This document shows positions 1-6,305 of a stretch of DNA of 9,617 nt, piece after piece. The stretch's first letter is position 1; each line of letters begins with the position of its first letter. This DNA comes from Deltaproteobacteria bacterium. GTDB taxonomy: Bacteria; Myxococcota; Myxococcia; Myxococcales; 40CM-4-68-19. The stretch covers positions 1 through 9,617 of the forward strand of contig VBKQ01000130.1 of NCBI GenBank assembly GCA_005879505.1, written 5' to 3'. The notes beneath the pieces were generated by a model. That model ran no database searches, was not told the DNA's origin, and was given only the letters and a program-made list of their open reading frames with translations. Made by a program: the position numbers and the translations under genes.

Positions 1-230
1 CAACTCGGGGTGAGAGCGTCGGAACTGCGCGGCGCGCTCTGCGCCTGGACCGACCGCCGAGCACGCGCGTTCGTGAGCGGCTCTCCACCGGGCTCGTCGA
101 AGGAGACGGGACGTCGGCGGCCGCGTCCCGACGTGAACTGCGCTCCGCGCTGCGAGAGAGCCCGTCGACGAGGCCCTTCGCATGTAAGGGTTGCAGGCGC
201 GCTTCCCCCGGCCCCGTGCGGTGAGGTCAT
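1..230 (-). other. Uncertain open frame coupled to the HTH gene; otherwise no gene seen
   Basis: A minus-strand ATG at 230-228 overlaps the TGA stop of the HTH gene as ATGA, the usual form of translational coupling. The frame then stays open for 76 codons to the window edge. The predicted peptide is rich in Arg, Ser, Gly and Pro and shows no motif I recognise. Its third-position GC is only moderate, and the other minus-strand frames here are also largely open, as expected in GC-rich DNA. The overlap is seen directly; that it marks a real gene is weak inference. Nothing else is supported in this stretch. Confidence 0.18.
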
Positions 231-538
231 CGGCGATCCCTCCCGATGAGGGCTGCTGCATCCGCGGGTGCGATGCGGATCGCGTTGAGCAATTTGAAGT
301 GCGCCAGCACACCGCGCGCGCACAGCTCGTATACGGTGGCGGTGGAGACGCCGAACCGCGCCGCGACCTCTCGCACGGTCAGCAAGTTGTCCCGACCGCC
401 GTCCAGCATCTTTAGCGCAGACGGCCGTAGCACCGGCGTAGCAAACGGCTTGTGCGAACCTGCGAACGCATGTCTCGAAGCCCTTGGCGTTTGGAGCATG
501 GCCCCGGATCGCGGTGCAAACGGGAGCCAGCTGCCCAT
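227..538 (-). CDS. Excisionase/MerR-type helix-turn-helix DNA-binding protein
   Basis: This is a small predicted DNA-binding protein of about 103 residues if it starts at the ATG at 538-536. Other possible starts are GTG at 556, ATG at 499 and ATG at 409. The C-terminal 55 or so residues carry a clear helix-turn-helix of the excisionase type: LLTVREVAARFGVSTATVY, then a CxxG turn and an IRIAP segment that resembles the wing. Such domains act as recombination directionality factors or as small regulators, often beside integrases. The N-terminal 40 residues match nothing I know and have weaker GC-biased codon use. No Shine-Dalgarno sequence is evident before any start. A broken reading frame lies just upstream and no integrase is visible, so this may be a leftover of a mobile element. 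The domain call is firm; the start and whether the gene is functional are not. Confidence 0.55.
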   Translation of the reverse strand: MGSWLPFAPRSGAMLQTPRASRHAFAGSHKPFATPVLRPSALKMLDGGRDNLLTVREVAARFGVSTATVYELCARGVLAHFKLLNAIRIAPADAAALIGRDRR

Positions 539-570
539 TGTGGTGTCGTAGCGCACGATCTGCGCAGCAG

Positions 571-902
571 TCAGGGTCCGGCGGGGGGTGGTTGGAGTGT
601 GTTCGTCAGCACCCGGGCGGCGTGTGCCGCCGCAGCGTAATCCGGAAGCAGTCCGTCGGCGTTGAGCGCCGCCTCGTAGGCTTTGGTCCCGGACAGGTCG
701 AAGTCCAAGCAGGTGTGCCACAGCATGCCGTGGCTGATTTCTCGCTCACGGTTGCCCATGAGAGTGCCCAAGAGTCCGGGAAAAAATGGACCCGCTCCGG
801 AGAGAGCGTGACGAAGCTGCCTGGGTGCGCAAGGGGCGCGCTCCCGTGGGCGCGGTGCGGACCGCGCTTGGTGAGGAAGTAGCCGCCACAGATGAATTCC
901 AC
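571..902 (-). pseudogene. Broken hypothetical gene, two frames, minus strand
   Basis: From a GTG at 902-900 the first frame reads MEFICGGYFLTKRGP and continues with GC-biased codons through a PDSWALSW segment near position 760. It then degrades into Arg/Thr/Pro-rich sequence typical of an out-of-frame read. A second minus-strand frame becomes plausible over the same stretch (NREREISHGMLWHTCLDFDL). It continues with good codon bias to a TGA at 571-573, ending in LTNTLQPPPAGP. The two pieces are offset, which suggests either one gene with a frameshift or two remnants fused by a deletion. I do not recognise the family. The HTH gene follows after a short gap, so the pair may be the worn edge of an island or prophage. 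Assembly error is an alternative. Confidence 0.35.
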
Positions 903-905
903 ACG

Positions 906-929
906 CGCAGCATAGCTGCGTTTCTTCTT
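906..929 (+). terminator. Hairpin plus T-rich run, plus-strand orientation
   Basis: CGCAGC (906-911) and GCTGCG (915-920) form a perfect 6-bp stem around ATA, followed at once by TTTCTTCTT (921-929). This is the layout of an intrinsic terminator reading rightward, though a 3-base loop is tight. No convincing plus-strand gene lies upstream. For the minus-strand acetyltransferase, which ends at 977, the hairpin lies about 60 bases downstream but has no T run in that direction. It may be chance, a terminator for an unannotated transcript, or a relic. Confidence 0.28.
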
Positions 930-976
930 GGATGAATGCCGCGAGTTCCTGGAGCTGCGGAACGAGATTCGAGAGC

Positions 977-1465
977 CTAACCGAGCGCCAGACCCGGGAT
1001 GAAAGCTGAAGAGCTCTCCGGTCGCGCTTCAGCGACCTTGAGCTTGCGGTAGCGCAGCGGCTTCGCGGGGATGCCGACCACCGTATCGCCGGCCGCCACG
1101 TCGTGGATCACCACCGCGTTCGCGCCGACCTTTGCGCCTGCTCCGACCCGGATGGGACCGAGGATCTTCGCTCCCGCTCCGATCTTCGCACCGTCCTCGA
1201 TCACCGGCACGCCGGCGAGCCCCGACCTGCCACCGATCACGACGCCGGGCGAGATCAGCACGTTGGCTCCGATGACGGCGTCCCGATGCACGACGACGCC
1301 GATGCCACCGTAGCCGAACACCGTGCCGGGACCGATCTTCGTCTCCGCCGGGACCTGAGCCGCGAAGAGGATGCGCGAGATCCCTGTCACCAGCCGAGCG
1401 GCGCGGCCGAGCCCGATGCCGTGGAGGGCATGAGCGACCTGGTGGAAATAGGATAGGTTCAGCAT
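977..1465 (-). CDS. Serine O-acetyltransferase-like hexapeptide-repeat transferase
   Basis: The product is a 162-residue acyltransferase of the left-handed parallel beta-helix (LbH) superfamily, closest by eye to serine acetyltransferases. These move an acetyl group from acetyl-CoA to L-serine, giving O-acetylserine for cysteine synthesis; related members act in exopolysaccharide clusters. After a short helical N-terminus (about 1-40), hexapeptide turns run from about 43 to 135. They include the YGGIGVVVHRDAVIG segment, with H60 as the likely catalytic histidine, then GGRSGL, IGAGAKILG and VGANAVV, and close with the VGIPAKPLR signature at 130-138. Full-length CysE is about 270 residues with a large N-terminal helical domain that is absent here, so this is the short form. 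The reading frame continues upstream, but the ATG at 1465 has GGGAG six bases before it and starts the conserved part. No cysteine genes adjoin it, so the acceptor could be another hydroxyl compound. Confidence 0.85.
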   Translation of the reverse strand: MLNLSYFHQVAHALHGIGLGRAARLVTGISRILFAAQVPAETKIGPGTVFGYGGIGVVVHRDAVIGANVLISPGVVIGGRSGLAGVPVIEDGAKIGAGAKILGPIRVGAGAKVGANAVVIHDVAAGDTVVGIPAKPLRYRKLKVAEARPESSSAFIPGLALG

Positions 1466-1471
1466 GTCCGG

Positions 1472-1476
1472 CTCCC
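1472..1476 (-). promoter_or_regulatory. Ribosome binding site fixing the acetyltransferase start
   Basis: GGGAG on the minus strand lies six bases before the ATG at 1465-1463. It supports that start over the longer in-frame extension, whose extra residues are Arg/Pro-rich and non-conserved in appearance. Confidence 0.5.
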
Positions 1477-1566
1477 GGCCGCGTTCGACCCCACGGCTCC
1501 TCCCTCGCCCTGCGTCCTTGGGAGTGCATGATGGCCACGGGCGTGCACGAGGCAAGGGGTGTCGTG

Positions 1567-1593
1567 GGGCAGGCGACCAAGCGTCCCCTGCCC
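1567..1593 (-). terminator. Hairpin downstream of the SGNH esterase gene
   Basis: GGGCAGG (1567-1573) pairs perfectly with CCTGCCC (1587-1593), a 7-bp GC-rich stem with a 13-base loop. It starts about 23 bases past the esterase stop codon, within the 151-base gap before the acetyltransferase. There is no T run after it on the minus strand, so it may be a weak terminator or an mRNA-end stabilising structure. Confidence 0.3.
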
Positions 1594-1616
1594 TGTTCGC
1601 TACTCGACGCGTCGCA

Positions 1617-3179
1617 TCACGCAGTCGAGCGCACTCGGCGCCGGGTCGAGGCCCGGGATCCAATGAAAACGAGTACGGGAACCAGGAGCAGCAGCGATGG
1701 ATTGGCGCCGGATCCGCTGCATCCGCCCGACGTGGCCGGATCGGGCGAGGTGACATAGGTGAAACCAAGTGCCATCGTGGCGGACCGTCCGTCCGGGTTC
1801 GTCAGCACGATGTCGGCGGGACCAGGATCTCGCGGCCCGGTCGTCGCCGTCAGGTTGTTCGAGTCCGAGACTTCGACGTGCACGACCGGTACGCCACCGA
1901 TCGTCAAGGTCGAGCCGGGCAAAAAATTCACTCCGGTGATGGCCACTGCCGTTCCGCCGGAAGACGCGCCCGACGTCGGACGGATGGCCTCGATCCGGGG
2001 CTCGGCAACGCCGGAGCTGGCGACGAGCGGCGAGAGCATCTTCGCGGCTTCCTGCCCCATGATGCGCTGTCCCGCGATGCTCGGATGGATGCCGTCCTCG
2101 CCCAAGCCTGCGGCGAAACGGTTGACGTCGCCCGTCTGCGCAAGCACCGCTTCGAAATCGATCACGCCGTTGACCTTCGCCTGGTGCCGGATCCAGTCAT
2201 TGACCGCGATTCGTGTCGCTACCACCGTCGCATAATTGACGCAGCAATTTTGCTCTTTGGGCAGAAGAGTACCGACCCAGATCCGGCACACGGGACGGAG
2301 CTTGTCGAAGAGGGCAGACAACCCCGCGTCGATCTGGTCCGCCGTCGAGCCGCCCAGGTCGTTGGTGCCGATCAGCACGAGGCAGTCCGTGAGCCCCTGC
2401 ATCGTGAAGACTTCGGTCTGCAACCGCGCGGTTGCCTCGAAAACGCCTTGCCCGGAGACCGCCCCGTTCACGACAGGGACCCGGAGGAGGCCCTGGGCAA
2501 TCGCCGGCCAGGAGTTGCGGTAGTCGTCGTTCCTCGACACGTAATTGCCGACGTTACCGGACACATAGCCCTCCGTGATGCTGTCTCCAAGCGCGACCAT
2601 CGCGATGCTGCTCGGACCCTCCACGTCGATGGTGTCGACTGCCGCGGCTTGCATGAACGGGGTGCCAGCGGAGGGATTCTGCGCGGTCACCGAACCGCCC
2701 GCCCAGGCGTAGCTGTCGGGGAATGCGTTGATGTTGCTCGCGGCCATCGCGCCATCGACGTCGAAGGAAACGTACAACTCATTCCCGAAGGAGACCGGGA
2801 AGGCGATCGGGTCGCTGGTCACGCGCTCTCGCGCATTGCTCGTGAAGCCGGGAGAGCCGTTGAAGTTGACCGCGACGGGCGCGGACGCGAGCTTGCCTTG
2901 GGTCCCGGCCAGCGCGACGGTGGCGGAGTGTAGCGTCAACGACCCGTCGCCTGCCTTGAAGCTGATTCGCAGGCGGGAGCCGCCTCGACCGATGGGGATC
3001 CTCGTGCGGTAGGTGGTCCGGGTGGAGGTGCTCACCGACACCTGGAGCGCCTGGTGGAATCCGGGCTGGAACACGACCTGGGCCTGCACGGATGAGGCCA
3101 ATGCAAGGGAGCCGAGGCTGACGAAGAAGGACGTGGCGAACGTGCTGAGGGGCCGCTTCGACCGTGGTTTCCGCAACAT
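1617..3179 (-). CDS. Secreted SGNH/GDSL esterase with IPT/TIG domain and C-terminal sorting-like tail
   Basis: This 520-residue exported hydrolase is expected to cleave ester bonds, probably acetyl or other acyl groups on polysaccharides or lipids. A signal peptide spans about 1-34 (cleavage near SVQA/QVV). Residues 35-185 form a beta-rich domain like the one before the catalytic part of some GDSL carbohydrate esterases. The SGNH core is complete: GDSITEG at 198-204 (nucleophile S200), G243 in the GAVSGQG block, GTND at 271-274 (N273), and DGIHPS at 362-367 (D362 and H365). An IPT/TIG immunoglobulin-like domain follows at about 395-475. The end has a GGCSGSG motif (485-491), a hydrophobic stretch near 496-508 and RRR at 513-515. 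This is the three-part layout of cell-surface sorting tails such as MYXO-CTERM. The start has GGAGG only one base away, which is unusually close, but no better start exists before the signal peptide. Substrate unknown. Confidence 0.85.
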   Translation of the reverse strand: MLRKPRSKRPLSTFATSFFVSLGSLALASSVQAQVVFQPGFHQALQVSVSTSTRTTYRTRIPIGRGGSRLRISFKAGDGSLTLHSATVALAGTQGKLASAPVAVNFNGSPGFTSNARERVTSDPIAFPVSFGNELYVSFDVDGAMAASNINAFPDSYAWAGGSVTAQNPSAGTPFMQAAAVDTIDVEGPSSIAMVALGDSITEGYVSGNVGNYVSRNDDYRNSWPAIAQGLLRVPVVNGAVSGQGVFEATARLQTEVFTMQGLTDCLVLIGTNDLGGSTADQIDAGLSALFDKLRPVCRIWVGTLLPKEQNCCVNYATVVATRIAVNDWIRHQAKVNGVIDFEAVLAQTGDVNRFAAGLGEDGIHPSIAGQRIMGQEAAKMLSPLVASSGVAEPRIEAIRPTSGASSGGTAVAITGVNFLPGSTLTIGGVPVVHVEVSDSNNLTATTGPRDPGPADIVLTNPDGRSATMALGFTYVTSPDPATSGGCSGSGANPSLLLLVPVLVFIGSRASTRRRVRSTA

Positions 3180-3180
3180 T

Positions 3181-3185
3181 CCTCC
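3181..3185 (-). promoter_or_regulatory. Ribosome binding site, unusually close to the esterase ATG
   Basis: GGAGG on the minus strand is separated from the ATG at 3179-3177 by a single base. The next codon is TTG, which would give four bases. The strong motif supports translation starting here, but which of the two codons is used cannot be decided from the sequence. Confidence 0.4.
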
Positions 3186-3230
3186 GGAGTGGGTGATGTC
3201 TCAAGGGGATGTCGGCGCATACGGTGGCCT

Positions 3231-3252
3231 GTCGGCCGAGCGCTCGGTCGGC
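3231..3252. promoter_or_regulatory. Palindrome upstream of the esterase gene, operator candidate
   Basis: A perfect 12-base palindrome, CCGAGCGCTCGG (3236-3247), extends imperfectly to 22 bases with GTCGG on one side and TCGGC on the other. It lies about 52 bases upstream of the esterase ATG, where a repressor or activator site would be expected. It could equally fold as RNA. No clear -35/-10 pair or sigma-54 promoter was found around it. GC-rich DNA gives such palindromes by chance fairly often. Confidence 0.3.
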
Positions 3253-3337
3253 CGGTGGCCGGACCGCCAATCCCCGGAAGTCACTGTTGAGAACCAATCC
3301 GGCGCTTCGCTGCATTCCGCGCAGGGGCTCGCCTCAA

Positions 3338-3351
3338 CCGGCAAGGGCCGG
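3338..3351 (-). terminator. Short hairpin just after the beta-barrel gene
   Basis: CCGGC (3338-3342) and GCCGG (3347-3351) form a 5-bp stem with a 4-base loop. It begins two bases beyond the TAG of the beta-barrel gene on the minus strand. Only TTGAGG follows, so it lacks the T run of a standard intrinsic terminator. It may mark the end of that transcript. Confidence 0.25.
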
Positions 3352-3353
3352 CG

Positions 3354-3995
3354 CTAGAGCATCCAGCCGAGGCGCAGATGCAGTGAGGGCAGCGGATAGC
3401 TCGCGCCCAGATCGGCGAGGTTGTCCACCCTTCTCCGGGTGTCGGCAGTGGCACCCGGTGGCACCGTGACCGTCCGGTCCGCGCTCAGCTTGAATTGGAC
3501 GCCGAGATCCAAGCCGAGAAAGAGCCCGCGTTCGAACGTCCAGATCCAGCCCACGCGAGGCGTCGCGTACCACGTCGCGAGGTCCACCGTTGCGGTTTGC
3601 GGGCCGAAGGCGGTGTTCTCGGTCACTGCGCCCTTGAGCGATTGCCGTCCGAACGACGAGCCCAGGAAAAACCTCCCGCGGAAGGGGAACGCGCGCAGAT
3701 CGAGATCGAAAGCGTTGAATTGATCGAGGCGCGCGTCGGTGGAGTCGCTCTTCGCCCCGGCCAGTTCGAGCAGCGGATTGGCGATGAACGCGGGAAAGTC
3801 GCTGTAGCCGAACCCGATGCCCAGGAGGTCGACGACGGTCACGAATATCTCGGCGTCGACCGGCCTTGGCAGGCTGACGAGGCCGATCATCGCGCCGAGA
3901 TGCACCGGCCGGCGCGAGTCCACCTCCTCGCCGGAAGCGCGCGCGGCGAAGGAAAGGGAGAGGAGCAGGGCGATCCCCGCGGCGCGATGGTCCAT
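3354..3995 (-). CDS. Predicted outer-membrane beta-barrel protein, function unknown
   Basis: This 213-residue exported protein has a signal peptide of about 20-22 residues (charged start, LLLSLSF core, then ARASG). The rest is made of short amphipathic strands with alternating hydrophobic residues and many aromatic and glycine positions. Examples are AFDLDLRAFPF (95-105), RFFLGSSFG (108-116), RVGWIWTF (147-154), LFLGLDLGVQF (158-168) and the closing LHLRLGWML (205-213). This pattern and length fit a small outer-membrane barrel of roughly eight strands. I recognise no specific family and there are no catalytic motifs. The ATG at 3995 starts the signal peptide directly, although only a poor Shine-Dalgarno sequence precedes it. 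It is divergent from the sugar dehydrogenase-cytochrome gene, 133 bases away, so the two may share control. A lipid-binding or structural role is possible. Confidence 0.65.
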   Translation of the reverse strand: MDHRAAGIALLLSLSFAARASGEEVDSRRPVHLGAMIGLVSLPRPVDAEIFVTVVDLLGIGFGYSDFPAFIANPLLELAGAKSDSTDARLDQFNAFDLDLRAFPFRGRFFLGSSFGRQSLKGAVTENTAFGPQTATVDLATWYATPRVGWIWTFERGLFLGLDLGVQFKLSADRTVTVPPGATADTRRRVDNLADLGASYPLPSLHLRLGWML

Positions 3996-4128
3996 TGCAT
4001 CTGTCGAACATGGTTGTCGAGCGCGCGCGTCGGGGCCGGGCTTCGGGTTGTTCCCTGCGCAACGTGTTGGTCCGCGACCGTCTGGGCGACCGCTTGTCGC
4101 CGGCCGGCGGAGTGCCGATCGTCGCCGC
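3996..4128. promoter_or_regulatory. Divergent intergenic region between barrel and dehydrogenase genes
   Basis: This 133-base stretch separates two genes transcribed away from each other, so it should hold both promoters. I could not pick out convincing -35/-10 boxes, a sigma-54 site or a clear operator. A GCGACCG sequence occurs twice near 4074-4092, and GTTG/CAAC half-sites face each other near 4046-4062, but neither is strong. The promoter role follows from gene layout only. Confidence 0.35.
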
Positions 4129-6291
4129 GTGCCGGTCGGAGGACGTCAGCTCCCGAGCTCGCTCGCGCTCCTCGCGGCGCTTTGTGCCTGCGGCTCCAGC
4201 CGCGCGCCAGACCAGTCCGTCGCGCCTGACGGTGGCGCCGTCTATGGGCTCGACGCGCGCCCCTCGAACACCACCTGCCTTGCGCCTTCGCGCCCCTCAG
4301 CGGGGATCGACCTGCGGGGCGCTCTGGGCAGCCGGAGCTTCTCCTGGCCCGTGTTGGTCCTGCAGGCGCCTGCAGACGCCAGCCGCTTCTTCGTGGTGCA
4401 GAAGGGCGGCATCGTCAGCGCGGTCTCGCCCGACGGCGCCGATGCTTCGGACTTCATCGACATCACCAGCCAGACGAACTCGGGCTACGACGAGACCGGG
4501 TTGCTCGGCATGGCCTTCCATCCTCTCTGGCAGACCAATCACCAGGCCTTCCTGTTCTATTCAGCGCATGACGGCACCAAGCTCGACTTGACCTCGACGG
4601 TCTCGCGCTTCACCTCCACCGACGGCGGAAAGACGCTCGACAAATCGACCGAGCAGGTCCTGTTCACGCTGCAGAAGACTCCGGCCGACAACCACAACGG
4701 CGGGATGATCGGGTTCGGTCCCGACGGATATCTCTACATTGCTCTCGGCGACGGTGGCGGCGCCGGCGACATCTTGAACCACGCGCAGGACACGACCCAG
4801 CTCTTCGGGAAGATCTTGCGCGTCGACGTAGATCACGGCTCGCCTTACTCAATCCCAGCCGACAATCCGTTCGCCGCCGGCACGGGCGGCAAGCCTGAGA
4901 TCTTCGCCTGGGGCCTGCGCAATCCCTGGCGCTGGTCGTTCGATCGCGCCACCGGAGTGCTCTGGGCGGGAGACGTCGGCCAGGAGAGCTGGGAGGAGAT
5001 CGACGTCATCCGCAAGGGGGAAAACTACGGCTGGCACGTCCGCGAAGGCGCGCACTGCTATCCGACCGGCAGCAGCTGCTCGACGAGCGGACTGACCGAT
5101 CCGATCGTCGAGTACGATCATACGCAGGGATACGCCGTCACCGGTGGCTACGTCTATCGCGGCACTGCGTTGCAGGGACTGGTCGGGAACTACCTCTATT
5201 CCGATTATGGAAGCGGCAATATCTGGAGCATCCCGGCGAGCGCGGGGGAGCCCGGCGCTCCACGGCCCACGGCCGTCAAGCTCCTGGCGAGCGGCAAGAA
5301 CATCTCGTCCTTCGGTGAGGGCCTCGACGGCGAGCTCTATGTCGCCGATCTGAGGGGTGGGATCTACAAGATCGTTCCGTCCACGGGCACCAGTGGGACC
5401 GGTGGGCCGCCCAAGCTCCTTTCACAGACCGGCTGCACCGAGCCCGGCGACGTGACCAGGCCGGCGTCAGGCCTGGTTCCCTTTGCGCCCGTTGCTCCCT
5501 TCTGGTCGGACGGAGCGACGAAGGAGCGTTGGCTCTCGATACCCGACGGCAGCCGCATCACGCAGGACGCGGACGGCAACTTCGAGTTCCCGCCCGGGAC
5601 GGTGTTCGTGAAGTCGTTTTTACTTGGAGGAAGGCGACTCGAGACCCGGCTTTTCTTCCGATACGCGGACGGCGGCTGGGCCGGCTTTACCTACGCGTTC
5701 AACGATCAGGGTACCGATGCGGCCCTCGTCACCGAGAGCAGGGATATCGACGTCAACGGGCAGAGGTGGACGCTGCTCTCGCCCGCACAGTGCCTCGCCT
5801 GCCACACCGCCGCGGCCGGGTATTCGCTGGGCCTCGAGGCCGCGCAGCTCGATTCGAGCTTCCACTATCCGAACGGGCGCACCGCCAATCAACTGGCCAC
5901 GCTGCTGCACGTCGGGATGGTCGAGCCCGGACCGGCGGTACCGGCGCTGCCGGATCCGCAGGGCAGCGGGCCGCTCGAGCAGCGCGCCCGCGCCATCCTC
6001 CACATCAACTGCTCGCAGTGCCACCGGCCCGGCGGTCCGGCGCTGAACGGCGATTTCCGCTTCGGCACCCCGCCGTCGCAGGGCTACTGCGGCGTTTCCC
6101 CGGTGGTGAGCGAGATGGGCGTGCCCGGAGCGCTGCTGGTCGCACCGGGCCATCCCGAGAAGTCCCTGGTCCTGCTGAGGATGAAGGCGCTCGACGAGCA
6201 CCGGATGCCGCCTCTCGCCAGCCACGTGGTGGACCAGGCGAGCGTGGATGTGTTGACGAGTTGGATCGGCTCGCTCTCGTCCTGCCCGTGA
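4129..6291 (+). CDS. PQQ-dependent sugar dehydrogenase fused to di-heme cytochrome c, lipoprotein
   Basis: This 720-residue predicted lipoprotein probably oxidises a sugar or similar alcohol with PQQ and passes electrons to its own hemes. Starting at GTG 4129, it opens with a short signal sequence ending in the lipobox-like LCAC (C21 lipidated). No good Shine-Dalgarno precedes the GTG; earlier in-frame starts overlap the opposite gene. A glucose/sorbosone dehydrogenase propeller spans about 78-416. It includes DNHNGG with H189 at the position of the catalytic base of soluble glucose dehydrogenase, then FGPDGYLYIALGDGG, WGLRNPWRWSFD and GGYVYRG. After a Gly/Ser/Thr linker, residues 427-720 resemble the SO2930/HNE_0200 type of di-heme cytochrome. 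They carry CLACH (555-559) and CSQCH (628-632), with M597 and M693 (in RMPP) as possible axial ligands. Both domains look intact. No PQQ synthesis genes are in view. Domain calls are strong; the substrate is unknown. Confidence 0.88.
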   Translation: MPVGGRQLPSSLALLAALCACGSSRAPDQSVAPDGGAVYGLDARPSNTTCLAPSRPSAGIDLRGALGSRSFSWPVLVLQAPADASRFFVVQKGGIVSAVSPDGADASDFIDITSQTNSGYDETGLLGMAFHPLWQTNHQAFLFYSAHDGTKLDLTSTVSRFTSTDGGKTLDKSTEQVLFTLQKTPADNHNGGMIGFGPDGYLYIALGDGGGAGDILNHAQDTTQLFGKILRVDVDHGSPYSIPADNPFAAGTGGKPEIFAWGLRNPWRWSFDRATGVLWAGDVGQESWEEIDVIRKGENYGWHVREGAHCYPTGSSCSTSGLTDPIVEYDHTQGYAVTGGYVYRGTALQGLVGNYLYSDYGSGNIWSIPASAGEPGAPRPTAVKLLASGKNISSFGEGLDGELYVADLRGGIYKIVPSTGTSGTGGPPKLLSQTGCTEPGDVTRPASGLVPFAPVAPFWSDGATKERWLSIPDGSRITQDADGNFEFPPGTVFVKSFLLGGRRLETRLFFRYADGGWAGFTYAFNDQGTDAALVTESRDIDVNGQRWTLLSPAQCLACHTAAAGYSLGLEAAQLDSSFHYPNGRTANQLATLLHVGMVEPGPAVPALPDPQGSGPLEQRARAILHINCSQCHRPGGPALNGDFRFGTPPSQGYCGVSPVVSEMGVPGALLVAPGHPEKSLVLLRMKALDEHRMPPLASHVVDQASVDVLTSWIGSLSSCP

Positions 6292-6303
6292 GGGCAAGCT
6301 TGC
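6283..6303. terminator. Palindromic sequence at convergent gene ends
   Basis: The two converging genes end only 14 bases apart. TGCCC-GTGA-GGGCA (6283-6296) overlaps the plus-strand stop codon and can form a 5-bp hairpin. The adjoining GCAAGCTTGC (6294-6303) is a perfect 10-base palindrome. Neither is followed by a T run, so this is at best a weak two-way terminator. Confidence 0.3.
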
Positions 6304-6305
6304 GG

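Noticed and set aside
10..249. A 79-codon plus-strand frame at the left edge
   Set aside because: It has no recognisable domain, no ribosome binding site, and an Arg/Pro-rich translation typical of chance frames.
1521..1545. GTGCA/TGCAC inverted repeat in the gap after the esterase gene
   Set aside because: The arms are only five bases with a 15-base spacer and no T run; the neighbouring 7-bp hairpin is the better candidate.
1464..2933. A 489-codon plus-strand open frame
   Set aside because: It lies opposite the acetyltransferase start and most of the esterase, whose SGNH motifs are unmistakable. Its translation is Arg/Gly/Asp-rich with no domain, typical of a shadow in GC-rich DNA.
3817..4128. 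N-terminal extension of the dehydrogenase-cytochrome frame to an ATG at 3817
   Set aside because: It would overlap the divergent barrel gene and place about 100 Arg-rich residues before a good lipoprotein signal sequence.
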